From: CAIPSZ01 sp038065015
Lineage (GTDB): Bacteria > Patescibacteriota > Patescibacteriia > PEXW01
Direction: 5' to 3'
Assembly: GCA_038065015.1 (NCBI GenBank)
Contig: JBBTRU010000046.1
Span: 1-14,988, forward strand
DNA: 14,988 bases
Made by a program: the position numbers and the translations under genes. Under the pieces are notes generated by a model that was not told the DNA's origin, did not search any database, and was given only the letters and a program-made list of their open reading frames with translations. Shown one piece after another: positions 1-5,222 of this stretch (positions are counted from its first letter, which is position 1; every line of letters starts with the position of its first letter).

Positions 1-1032
1 CACGCCGTAATCCACGGTGAGCTTGTTCTGTTCTTGCAAAGTCTTGGTAATTGGCACGTACCGCACGCCGAGGAATGAGCGTACGATCTTGCCGTTTTTC
101 TTCACGCTCTCGTACACCAACTTGGCCTGGTTCACCGGGATGGCAAAGCCAATGAGCTGGCCTTCCTGGCTCACGGCGGTGTTCACGCCAATAACCTGCC
201 CGTCGATATTCAAGAGCGGACCGCCCGAATTCCCAGGGTTGATCGCCGCATCAGTTTGAATAACATCTTCTAGAGTTTCCGTGGACTGACCGTCGCCGGC
301 AGTCACGCGCCGGGCCAACCCCGAGATAACGCCTTTGGTAACGGTGTTGCGGTACTGCCCCAAGGCATTCCCAATGGCAATGACGGTTTGGCCAATGTCG
401 AGTTTTGTCGAATCCCCAAAGGCAATCGGGGTTAAGTCTTTCGCTTCAATTTTTACTACGGCGAGATCGTTCGACGGGTCAACGGCAATGACCTTGGCCG
501 CATAGCGTTTGCCATCGTTGGTGAGGACGCTGTACTCCGCTTCGGTGTCTTCCACCACGTGCTTGTTCGTCATAATGTAGCCGTCCGCGCTCACAATGAA
601 GCCCGAGCCGCCGCCGACTTCCCGCTTGCCCTGCGGCACCGGCTGCTGGATGCCGAAGAAATCGAACGGGAACGAATTGTTCGACTGGCTGTAGATCTTG
701 CTCAAGTCTTTGGTAACGATAATGCTTACCACCGAACCTTTTACCTTCTTCACCACATCAACCGTAGCCGACTCTTCCTGCACGGTCACACTCTTCGTAC
801 TCGTCGTCGCGGTGGTTGCGGCTGTTGAAAAATTGAAAGTCTCGCGGAACCAGCTATCAAACCGTCCACTGCTCATTGCCCCGCCGAGCGCCCCGCCAAT
901 GGTGCCCAGGAGCACGCTAAAAATGACTGCTACAACCAGCGTGCGCTGCGTAACCGTGGGCTGGGGTTTGGGCCCGCCCGTCTCGCCTTGCGAAGCATGG
1001 CGGGCAGGCGGTGGGGTGTAGGAATCGTTCAT
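1..1032 (-). CDS. htrA: HtrA/DegP-like S1C serine protease, C-terminus cut by window edge
   Basis: The frame is open from ATG at 1032 to base 1, giving 344 residues without a stop. Residues about 31-52 form one hydrophobic segment after a short polar N-terminus, so this is a membrane-anchored protease with its catalytic part outside the membrane. The trypsin-like triad is visible: His158 in TNKHVV, Asp189 in DPSNDLAVVK, and Ser269 in NPGNSGGPL. A PDZ domain should begin near residue 318 and runs off the window. Known role of the family: degradation of misfolded envelope proteins. The linker at residues 67-90 is rich in Thr, Ser and Ala. No SD precedes the start. The gene has its own predicted promoter after the terminator of the deacetylase-like gene. 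The family call is secure; the exact subfamily is not. Confidence 0.93.
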   Translation of the reverse strand, partial: MNDSYTPPPARHASQGETGGPKPQPTVTQRTLVVAVIFSVLLGTIGGALGGAMSSGRFDSWFRETFNFSTAATTATTSTKSVTVQEESATVDVVKKVKGSVVSIIVTKDLSKIYSQSNNSFPFDFFGIQQPVPQGKREVGGGSGFIVSADGYIMTNKHVVEDTEAEYSVLTNDGKRYAAKVIAVDPSNDLAVVKIEAKDLTPIAFGDSTKLDIGQTVIAIGNALGQYRNTVTKGVISGLARRVTAGDGQSTETLEDVIQTDAAINPGNSGGPLLNIDGQVIGVNTAVSQEGQLIGFAIPVNQAKLVYESVKKNGKIVRSFLGVRYVPITKTLQEQNKLTVDYGV

Positions 1033-1041
1033 ACGGCGTTC

Positions 1042-1065
1042 AAAAAAAACTGCGAGTAGGCGCAG
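1042..1065 (-). terminator. Intrinsic terminator after the deacetylase-like gene
   Basis: On the minus strand CTGCG, a 6-base loop and CGCAG are followed by eight T residues. It lies just downstream of the gene ending at 1097. Its 5' arm touches the -10 of the htrA promoter, so transcripts starting at that promoter would begin inside the hairpin and escape termination. Confidence 0.75.
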
Positions 1066-1092
1066 TATACCACACCGCGTAGTAGGCGGAAA
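1064..1092 (-). promoter_or_regulatory. Predicted htrA promoter (extended -10)
   Basis: TATACT at 1069-1064 is preceded by TGG (extended -10). A weak -35, TTTCCG, lies 17 bp upstream. Transcription would start near 1057, about 25 nt before the htrA ATG. Confidence 0.5.
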
Positions 1093-1096
1093 AGTT

Positions 1097-1999
1097 TTAG
1101 GCGGGCGCGTTGGTTACGGTATTCGTATTGCTAGTGGTCGTCGTCTGCGGGACGAGCCGAAAGAGCTCATCCAGCGAGACAAACCTATACCCTTGCGCCT
1201 GCAGGGTGCGGACAATTTCTGGAATCGCCAAATACGCCAGGTCGCTCCCGGCATGCAGCAGGATAATCCCGCCGGGTTTGACGTACGTCTGCACGCGCTG
1301 GGTGACGCTTGCCACTGTTGCTGTGGAACTAATATCCAAACCATCCACCGTCCAAGTAAGCGCACAGTACCCGGCCGAACGCATAGCTTCCACAGCTTCG
1401 GCTGTGCTATCGCCAAAGGGCAGCCGGGCGTAGGGCTTGGTGGTGGCATTGGTTATCCCGCGGATCAAATCATCGGTGGCTTGCAACTGCGCTTGCACTT
1501 CTTTTGCCGTCAGCTTGGAAAAACGCAGGTTGTCGTAGCTGTGGTTGTAGATGGGAAAGCCCGCATCGCGAATACTCTCCACCGCGGCCCGGTCATTTTC
1601 CACCAACTTACCGGTAATGAAGAAAGCCGCCGGGATACCCGCGGCCTTTGCGGCTGGCAAAGTTTTCGCCAAATCGCCCGGCACAGTGCCAATATCGAGC
1701 GTGAGGGCTACGGCCTTTTCCGTGGTATCGGCCCGGTCCAGCACCGTGGGGCAGGCTGCCGTCGTCAGGCCCGCATTACGCGGGACGGTTGTCGTTACAT
1801 TGGTATTGAAATTTAGGTTGCTCGAGTTCGTTGCTGGCACTTTCTTCCCGGCCTGCAGGTAAGCCAAAAAGAGCAGGATGAGTGCCACGATAATCACGCC
1901 CACCAGCAAACGGCTGCGATCCGGCCGCCCGCCGCGGGAACGGCCAACAATCCGCCCCGAAGGTGAGCTATAGCGACGGTAGTTCCGCATACGGCCCAT
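1097..1999 (-). CDS. Membrane-anchored polysaccharide deacetylase-like (NodB-fold) protein with atypical metal site
   Basis: 300 residues from ATG 1999. GGAAGGAG lies 12 nt upstream of this ATG, which is why I chose it; a further start at 1990 would also work. The frame extends upstream to 2110, but that overlaps the preceding gene. A basic N-terminus and one transmembrane helix (about 31-49) are followed by an Asn/Thr-rich linker, a NodB-like domain (about 95-280) and a second Thr/Asn-rich tail. NodB motifs can be placed. Motif 1 reads LDIG (Asp102 kept, second Asp replaced by Ile103). Motif 2 reads HSYDN (His143 kept, second His replaced by Asn147). Motif 3 is RLPFG (192-196) and the last motif is LLHA (His239). 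Two of the three usual metal ligands are therefore missing, so deacetylase activity is doubtful. It may be a binding protein or use another chemistry. Likely acts on envelope glycans. Confidence 0.8.
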   Translation of the reverse strand: MGRMRNYRRYSSPSGRIVGRSRGGRPDRSRLLVGVIIVALILLFLAYLQAGKKVPATNSSNLNFNTNVTTTVPRNAGLTTAACPTVLDRADTTEKAVALTLDIGTVPGDLAKTLPAAKAAGIPAAFFITGKLVENDRAAVESIRDAGFPIYNHSYDNLRFSKLTAKEVQAQLQATDDLIRGITNATTKPYARLPFGDSTAEAVEAMRSAGYCALTWTVDGLDISSTATVASVTQRVQTYVKPGGIILLHAGSDLAYLAIPEIVRTLQAQGYRFVSLDELFRLVPQTTTTSNTNTVTNAPA

Positions 2000-2023
2000 G
2001 GTACTGCGATTCTCCTTCCAACG

Positions 2024-2055
2024 CAAAGCCCCCGTACCGGCCAGGCACAGGGGGG
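2024..2055 (-). terminator. GC-rich hairpin between the DUF6580 gene and the deacetylase-like gene
   Basis: A C-rich arm at 2055-2050 pairs with G-rich 2033-2029, and an inner stem GTGCC/GGTAC lies inside. Only CTTTG follows, so it is a weak terminator at best and may be an intra-operon attenuating or stabilising hairpin. Confidence 0.35.
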
Positions 2056-2067
2056 TGCGAAAAGCCC

Positions 2068-2613
2068 TTACTCGTGAGCAATCTGATGCTTTTTCCGGCT
2101 GCGCTCCCACGCCAACGCCACCTCGGCCGCGCTGAAGAAGACTGCGGCGTAAAATAAATCACCCGCAACCGTATTGCGCAGAAATGGTAAGCCATTGATA
2201 AATCCTTGCGTCAGCCCGGCCAGATCGAAACTGTACAAACCGCCATGGTTGGTAAGCCACGCGCCAAAATTGGTAATCACGTAGAATAGCGCCGAGCCCG
2301 CCAGTGAACCGGCAACAATCATGCCCGGATTTTTTCGGTCCTTCACCCACCAACCAATAATCCCAACCAGGGCCATGCTCCCCCACGTAAAGAAAATAAG
2401 GTTGTGGAACCCTAAAAATGCGTCCGAAACTACCATAGCGATAATTGGTGCAACCAGTGATGCCCGCTTACCCAAGTATACGCCGCTAAATAACGCAACC
2501 GCCGCCACCGGCGCAAAGTTCGGCGGGTGCGGCCAGAACCGGGCGGCCGCGGCAAACACAATGAGCACTACGAGTATTCCATTGGTCGGCGTTAGGTAGC
2601 GGCGGATATTCAT
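2068..2613 (-). CDS. DUF6580-family multi-pass membrane protein, predicted corrinoid uptake component
   Basis: 181 residues from ATG 2613. An upstream ATG at 2649 would add 12 residues inside the previous gene; I prefer MNIRRYL because it matches the usual short cytosolic N-terminus. The sequence resembles DUF6580 proteins as I remember them: PHPPNFAPVAAVALFSGVYL near the N-terminus, a DAFLGFH segment, then ITNFGAWL and a late RNT.AGDLFY block. About six hydrophobic helices are visible, a size and topology like the substrate-binding (S) subunits of ECF vitamin transporters. It starts 10 bp after the DUF4430 stop and so shares the cobalamin-riboswitch transcript. The uptake role is inference from this position; no energising ATPase or T subunit gene is in the window. 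Confidence 0.8.
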   Translation of the reverse strand: MNIRRYLTPTNGILVVLIVFAAAARFWPHPPNFAPVAAVALFSGVYLGKRASLVAPIIAMVVSDAFLGFHNLIFFTWGSMALVGIIGWWVKDRKNPGMIVAGSLAGSALFYVITNFGAWLTNHGGLYSFDLAGLTQGFINGLPFLRNTVAGDLFYAAVFFSAAEVALAWERSRKKHQIAHE

Positions 2614-2623
2614 GCGTGCCAGT

Positions 2624-3010
2624 TTAGAACGAGGTGAGTTTCCACTCAAGCGTATCGGCAGATTTTGTCGTGTACGTACCTGCCCCGATTTCGGATGATG
2701 TGCCGTTCACGAAGAACTGCCAGTATTCGGTGGAGCTAGCTTCGCGGCAGTTAATCCCGGTAACGTACTCGCCCAGCCCTTCGGCAGTTTTCGTGCTGGT
2801 CTTGGGATATTTTTCTTTCAGTAAAGCGAGTGCAGTCTTCCCATCCTTGCCAGCATAGGTAAACGTCGTGGCAACGCTCTGCGCGTTGACATTGACACAG
2901 TCTTTATAACCGACCGTCCGGTTCTGGTAGGCGTACGCGCCAACCCCGGCGAGCGCAACAATAACCAAGACGCTTAATAAGGGAATGCGGAAACGTTTCA
3001 AAAATTCCAT
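2624..3010 (-). CDS. DUF4430 (transcobalamin-like C-terminal domain) membrane-anchored protein, predicted corrinoid-binding
   Basis: 128 residues. An N-terminal helix (about 9-27) anchors a small extracytoplasmic domain. The domain shows the DUF4430 pattern: a helix with TALALLKEKYP, then GEYVTGIN, then YWQFFVNGTSSEIGAGTY, and a closing strand DTLEWKLTSF. DUF4430 is related to the C-terminal domain of animal transcobalamin and intrinsic factor. It is the first gene after the cobalamin riboswitch terminator, which supports corrinoid capture at the cell surface and hand-over to the DUF6580 protein. No SD is visible before the ATG. Two cysteines (38 and 88) could form a disulfide. Family assignment is good; ligand is inferred from the riboswitch. 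Confidence 0.85.
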   Translation of the reverse strand: MEFLKRFRIPLLSVLVIVALAGVGAYAYQNRTVGYKDCVNVNAQSVATTFTYAGKDGKTALALLKEKYPKTSTKTAEGLGEYVTGINCREASSTEYWQFFVNGTSSEIGAGTYTTKSADTLEWKLTSF

Positions 3011-3093
3011 ACTAGATTGATTATTGGTGAAATACTGTTCCTGCAGTCAAAAAACACGAGGGGTTGATGATACGCTATATGGGTAAAAATGGA

Positions 3094-3134
3094 TTCGTAT
3101 TTCGTATATTCGTATCTTTTTTCGTACATTCGTA
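3094..3134. repeat. Cluster of five TTCGTA repeats
   Basis: TTCGTA occurs at 3094, 3101, 3109, 3121 and 3129 on the plus strand, between the riboswitch terminator and the DUF4430 start codon. A related cluster lies at 11462-11562. The stretch 3011-3093 holds no other structure I can support. Confidence 0.7.
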
Positions 3135-3161
3135 AAAACTGCGACATCAGGGCAGTCGCAG
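3134..3161 (-). terminator. Intrinsic terminator of the cobalamin riboswitch (expression platform)
   Basis: On the minus strand CTGCGAC, a 9-base loop and GTCGCAG are followed by TTTTT. It lies after the aptamer and about 124 bp before the DUF4430 ATG, as expected for a riboswitch acting by transcription termination. Confidence 0.8.
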
Positions 3162-3327
3162 GACGGGTTCCATCCTTGTTCGACCTTTTCCCGAAGGATT
3201 TGTCTTCACCCTGCCCGAGTGGGCAGGATAGGCGTTGGACTCCCCTGCACCCATTGCTGGGCCGGGATACCATGGCGGGACCGTACCGGATTCACACCGG
3301 TTTGCCTGACTGATTTTCAAAGCCTCC
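3162..3327 (-). promoter_or_regulatory. Cobalamin riboswitch
   Basis: Read on the minus strand from 3327, the aptamer holds the conserved blocks of the cobalamin family. AGTCAGGCAAACC (3313-3301) leads into GGTGTGAATCCGG (3299-3287), then CGGTCCCGCCATGGTA (3283-3268), and a late GGGGAGTCCAACGCC (3244-3230). A CCTGCCC/GGGCAGG hairpin (3227-3210) and a second hairpin ATCCTT/AAGGAT (3199-3172) lie between aptamer and terminator. The riboswitch starts almost at the predicted transcription start and controls the DUF4430-DUF6580 pair. Family rule: cobalamin binding lowers expression of uptake genes. Whether it prefers adenosyl- or aquo-/methylcobalamin cannot be told by eye. Confidence 0.9.
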
Positions 3328-3329
3328 AT

Positions 3330-3358
3330 ATGATAGCACGATGTCGAACCATCAACAA
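3330..3358 (-). promoter_or_regulatory. Promoter of the riboswitch transcript
   Basis: TTGTTG (3358-3353), a 17 bp spacer, and TATCAT (3335-3330) with an extended -10 TGC. The start would fall near 3322, at the first bases of the riboswitch. A small hairpin GCACAGC/GCTGTGC lies just upstream at 3366-3381. Confidence 0.65.
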
Positions 3359-3447
3359 ATGTAGGTGCACAGCTTGCTGTGCGGCAATACAATAAAGGCG
3401 AGCCCCTCTTTAACTGGGGTCCCTAAACGCATTTGAAATTAACATAT

Positions 3448-3482
3448 AAAAAAGACCACATACGCTAGATAGGTAGGTGGTC
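3448..3482 (-). terminator. Intrinsic terminator of the predicted small RNA (and of cobO read-through)
   Basis: On the minus strand GACCAC and GTGGTC form the outer stem, TAC/GTA extends it after one mismatch, and six T residues follow (3453-3448). Confidence 0.8.
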
Positions 3483-3568
3483 AAATGTTCATTACGATAC
3501 GGTTTGAGCCGTGGCTGGACCGTAAAGACTAGTTTTTGTGGGGGTATTTTTACCCTTTTACTCCTAGT
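3448..3568 (-). ncRNA. Predicted structured small RNA, about 120 nt, novel
   Basis: A near-consensus promoter just upstream (3575-3603) and a clear terminator (3448-3482) bracket a stretch without a credible ORF; the only ATG gives three codons. The transcript folds on paper into three units. First, an outer stem ACTAG (3568-3564) with CTAGT (3532-3528) encloses a hairpin GGGTA/TACCC with loop AAAA. Second, TACGGT (3524-3519) pairs with ACCGTA (3503-3498). Third is the terminator hairpin. The outer stem begins at the predicted first transcribed base. It lies between cobO and the riboswitch promoter on the same strand. I do not recognise it as 6S, SRP RNA, tmRNA or RNase P RNA. Target and function are unknown. 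Confidence 0.6.
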
Positions 3569-3574
3569 GAAAGG

Positions 3575-3603
3575 ACTATAGCGCATCTCCATTATAATGT
3601 CAA
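3575..3603 (-). promoter_or_regulatory. Strong promoter of the predicted small RNA
   Basis: TTGACA (3603-3598), a 17 bp spacer, and TATAGT (3580-3575). This is the closest match to the sigma-70 consensus among the minus-strand promoters here. It starts only 10 bp after the cobO stop codon. Confidence 0.75.
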
Positions 3604-3613
3604 GCGCGAAGTT

Positions 3614-4201
3614 CTAGTAATCAATCCCCTTCACCGCAATAAACCCTTTGTAGTACGGGTGCTTCACCATTTTCATATCCGTTACCACATCGCAGTGCTT
3701 CAGGATTGCCGAAAACTTCTGGTGGCCGGTGAGCACCAAATTGACGTTCTTGGCTTTCGGGTGTTTGGTTCGCTTTGTCAGTATGGCGACCAAGGCCGAC
3801 ACGGGGAAGAGCTTTTGCTCTAAGCACGAAATAACCTCATCCAGCACCACGAGCTTGTACTTACCCGAGCTGATGCACGCCCACGCCCGGTCTAAGGCTT
3901 TCTTCGCTGCGGCTTTGTGCTGGGCCAAGGGTTTACGGTCGCCCAAAATCCCGACAAACCCCTGGCCGTGCACTTCCACATCCACGCCGAGCTTGCGCAA
4001 GGCTTCCCGCTCGCCCGAGGGCCAATCCAGGCTCTTGTAGAACTGGAAAAACAGCACCTTCCAGCCATAGCCAGTGGCGCGGGTTGCGGCACCAACCGCG
4101 GCTGTCGTCTTGCCCTTGCCATCGCCAATGTAGGCCACGGTAATGCCGTGCGGGAAAGGGCGGAGCCGCTTGGGGGCAAGACGCTTGACGACTGTAGTCA
4201 T
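3614..4201 (-). CDS. cobO: Corrinoid (cob(I)alamin) adenosyltransferase, CobO/BtuR type
   Basis: 195 residues from ATG 4201. A TTG at 4237 would extend it by 12 residues, but the ATG fits the family N-terminus and a predicted leaderless promoter. The P-loop GDGKGKTT (26-33) is typical of this family. It is followed by RATGYGWKVLFFQFYKS, a Walker-B-like stretch KLVVLDEVI, NLVLTGH, and a C-terminal VKHPYYKGFIAVKGIDY that matches the usual family ending. The enzyme transfers the adenosyl group of ATP to reduced corrinoids and makes adenosylcobalamin, here presumably from imported corrinoid. Adenosylcobalamin is the cofactor of the NrdJ reductase encoded in the same window. No SD is visible. No other cobalamin synthesis gene is present here. 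Confidence 0.92.
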   Translation of the reverse strand: MTTVVKRLAPKRLRPFPHGITVAYIGDGKGKTTAAVGAATRATGYGWKVLFFQFYKSLDWPSGEREALRKLGVDVEVHGQGFVGILGDRKPLAQHKAAAKKALDRAWACISSGKYKLVVLDEVISCLEQKLFPVSALVAILTKRTKHPKAKNVNLVLTGHQKFSAILKHCDVVTDMKMVKHPYYKGFIAVKGIDY

Positions 4202-4213
4202 ACCTAGTAGGGT
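4185..4213 (+). promoter_or_regulatory. Plus-strand promoter of unit 0
   Basis: TTGACG (4185-4190), a 17 bp spacer, and TAGGGT (4208-4213). It repeats the pattern of the unit 1 promoter at 4475-4503, which is why I list it although it overlaps the 5' end of cobO. Its -10 overlaps the predicted -10 of cobO on the other strand. Confidence 0.45.
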
Positions 4214-4237
4214 ACGGAAACAGCGACGAAAAAACAA
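4209..4237 (-). promoter_or_regulatory. Possible leaderless promoter of cobO
   Basis: TTGTTT (4237-4232), a 17 bp spacer, and TACCCT (4214-4209), seven bases before the ATG. The -10 is weak, so this is tentative. Confidence 0.35.
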
Positions 4238-4319
4238 CTTTGATCTTCAGCCCCGCACAGCGAACTCTGGACTAGTTCTCCCTCCCCCTGGTTCGGATCC
4301 TGCTGCGGGGTCTTTTTTT
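4220..4319 (+). ncRNA. Predicted non-coding transcript with a D-arm-less tRNA-like fold, ending in a terminator
   Basis: No ATG ORF is present. CCCCGCA (4251-4257) pairs with TGCGGGG (4304-4310), seven base pairs like an acceptor stem. It is followed by TC and seven T residues (to 4319), so the element also works as an intrinsic terminator. Inside, GAACT and AGTTC (4262-4278) form a perfect 5 bp stem with a 7-base loop, U at the 33-equivalent position and GGA in the anticodon place. A 17-base T-arm-sized segment with GGTTCGGATCC (4287-4303) abuts the 3' acceptor strand. Only four bases stand where a D-arm would be. The T-stem has two mismatches, the conserved A58 is G and no CCA is encoded. 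It is probably not a working tRNA; it could be a decayed tRNA or a chance fold in a terminator. Confidence 0.4.
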
Positions 4320-4409
4320 CTATTTTCAGCATTACCAAATTGCGCTAAACTTCTAGCAAATACACCCCATCGGCGCCGCCTACCCGCGCCATCGCCCGCC
4401 CCTTGACCG

Positions 4410-4445
4410 CCTGCTCGTGCCAGTACCGCGAGCAGGCCCTTTTTT
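4410..4445 (+). terminator. Plus-strand intrinsic terminator without an obvious gene
   Basis: CCTGCTCG (4410-4417) and CGAGCAGG (4429-4436) form an 8 bp stem followed by CCC and six T residues. The stretch 4320-4409 before it holds no credible ORF and only a poor promoter candidate. It may end another short RNA or back up the previous terminator. Confidence 0.65.
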
Positions 4446-4459
4446 AACCTGGCAACCTC

Positions 4460-4511
4460 AACCCGCAACTACCCTTGACAGCAGCAGCGATCACTGCTAG
4501 GGTTGCGGGTT
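4460..4511 (+). promoter_or_regulatory. Unit 1 promoter framed by a 9 bp inverted repeat
   Basis: TTGACA (4475-4480), a 17 bp spacer, and TAGGGT (4498-4503) preceded by TGC. The inverted repeat AACCCGCAA (4460-4468) / TTGCGGGTT (4503-4511) brackets the whole promoter, with the right arm at the expected start site. This is a plausible operator or looping site. Confidence 0.6.
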
Positions 4512-4532
4512 CGCCATTTACCAATTGTCACT

Positions 4533-4676
4533 ATGGAAGAACTCAAGGAGCACGCCAGCCGCATTGCGGACCAGCGTCCAGACCTGGGGATGCACGGCGT
4601 TATCGCCGCACTGGAAACCTTGCACAGCGTTTTAGACGAGCAGCCAGACACTGAACCTGCAACCGACGCTGTCTAG
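4533..4676 (+). CDS. Unit 1 small acidic protein, 47 aa, unknown
   Basis: The ORF starts at ATG 4533, about 23 nt after the predicted transcription start, and ends at TAG 4674-4676, 15 bp before a strong terminator. No SD precedes it. The product begins MEELKEHASRIADQ, is predicted helical, and ends in an acidic Asp/Glu/Pro/Thr tail. No cysteines or membrane helix are present. I do not recognise it. Support comes from the tight promoter-ORF-terminator arrangement rather than from homology. Confidence 0.5.
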   Translation: MEELKEHASRIADQRPDLGMHGVIAALETLHSVLDEQPDTEPATDAV

Positions 4677-4691
4677 TCTCCCCGACCTTGC

Positions 4692-4713
4692 CCCGCCTCA
4701 CCGGCGGGTTTTT
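4692..4713 (+). terminator. Terminator of unit 1
   Basis: CCCGCC (4692-4697) and GGCGGG (4703-4708) followed by TTTTT. The -35 of unit 2 starts two bases later. Confidence 0.8.
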
Positions 4714-4715
4714 GG

Positions 4716-4744
4716 TTGACGTAAATACGAGTCTGCAGTAGGAT
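4716..4744 (+). promoter_or_regulatory. Promoter of unit 2
   Basis: TTGACG (4716-4721), a 17 bp spacer, and TAGGAT (4739-4744). Confidence 0.6.
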
Positions 4745-4786
4745 TGCCGGAACAACCAAAAGAACAACGCTCACAGGAGGAATGCA

Positions 4787-4864
4787 ATGGTAACCGCAGA
4801 CCGCGTACGTAAAACCAATGAACATCGACAACTAACCTACTTGAAGCTACGCTTTGACTCATAG
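4787..4864 (+). CDS. Unit 2 first ORF, 25 aa basic peptide
   Basis: A strong SD, AGGAGG, lies six bases before ATG 4787. The 25-residue product (MVTADRVRKTNEHRQ...) is basic and ends at TAG 4862-4864. The next ORF follows after 25 bp with its own SD. It could be a leader peptide that couples translation to the downstream gene or a genuine small protein. It is too short for homology. Confidence 0.45.
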   Translation: MVTADRVRKTNEHRQLTYLKLRFDS

Positions 4865-4889
4865 AAAAACCAAATGAAAGGAGTGTTTC

Positions 4890-5150
4890 GTGACCGAAAA
4901 CATCGGACCTTGCCCGCTGCAACTCAAAGCCGGCCCGTGCAACGGCGACGTGCTGCGAGAAGAGTGGCAGGAATACGACCCCAAAACCGGACCCATGGTC
5001 TATGGCAGTCCCAGAAACCAGATGCGTACATGTGTAGTATTCCACTGCTCACACTGCGGTACGAAATTTGCCGCGCCGCCACCAGGGACCAAGGGCTTCT
5101 ATCCTGCCCCTCCAAAAGATATTGACCCAAACGTGCAGGGTGTTGGCTGA
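4890..5150 (+). CDS. Unit 2 second ORF, 86 aa zinc-ribbon-like small protein
   Basis: GTG start at 4890 with AAAGGAG seven bases upstream. Cysteines at 8, 17, 53 and 56 give a C-x8-C ... C-x2-C pattern (GPCPL, GPCNG, and HCSHCGTKF), consistent with one zinc ribbon; Cys48 is extra. The C-terminal third is rich in Pro and Gly. No membrane segment. The gene ends 9 bp before a strong terminator. I do not recognise a named family. A zinc-binding role is inferred from cysteine spacing only. Confidence 0.65.
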   Translation: MTENIGPCPLQLKAGPCNGDVLREEWQEYDPKTGPMVYGSPRNQMRTCVVFHCSHCGTKFAAPPPGTKGFYPAPPKDIDPNVQGVG

Positions 5151-5159
5151 ACACACTAC

Positions 5160-5186
5160 CCCTCCCAGTAACATGGGAGGGTTTGT
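5160..5186 (+). terminator. Terminator of unit 2
   Basis: CCCTCCCA (5160-5167) and TGGGAGGG (5174-5181) form an 8 bp stem, followed by TTTGT. The -35 of unit 3 begins at 5188. Confidence 0.75.
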
Positions 5187-5187
5187 A

Positions 5188-5217
5188 TTGACAGACTGAC
5201 TGGGCCTGACGTAAGGT
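5188..5217 (+). promoter_or_regulatory. Promoter of unit 3
   Basis: TTGACA (5188-5193), an 18 bp spacer, and TAAGGT (5212-5217). The start should lie near 5224. Confidence 0.55.
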
Positions 5218-5222
5218 GCCAG

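Noticed and set aside
2000..2110. Longer start for the deacetylase-like gene
   Set aside because: It overlaps the DUF6580 gene, and an SD lies before the ATG at 1999.
3089..3392. Short ORFs across the riboswitch region
   Set aside because: They cross the aptamer and terminator and have no coding signs.
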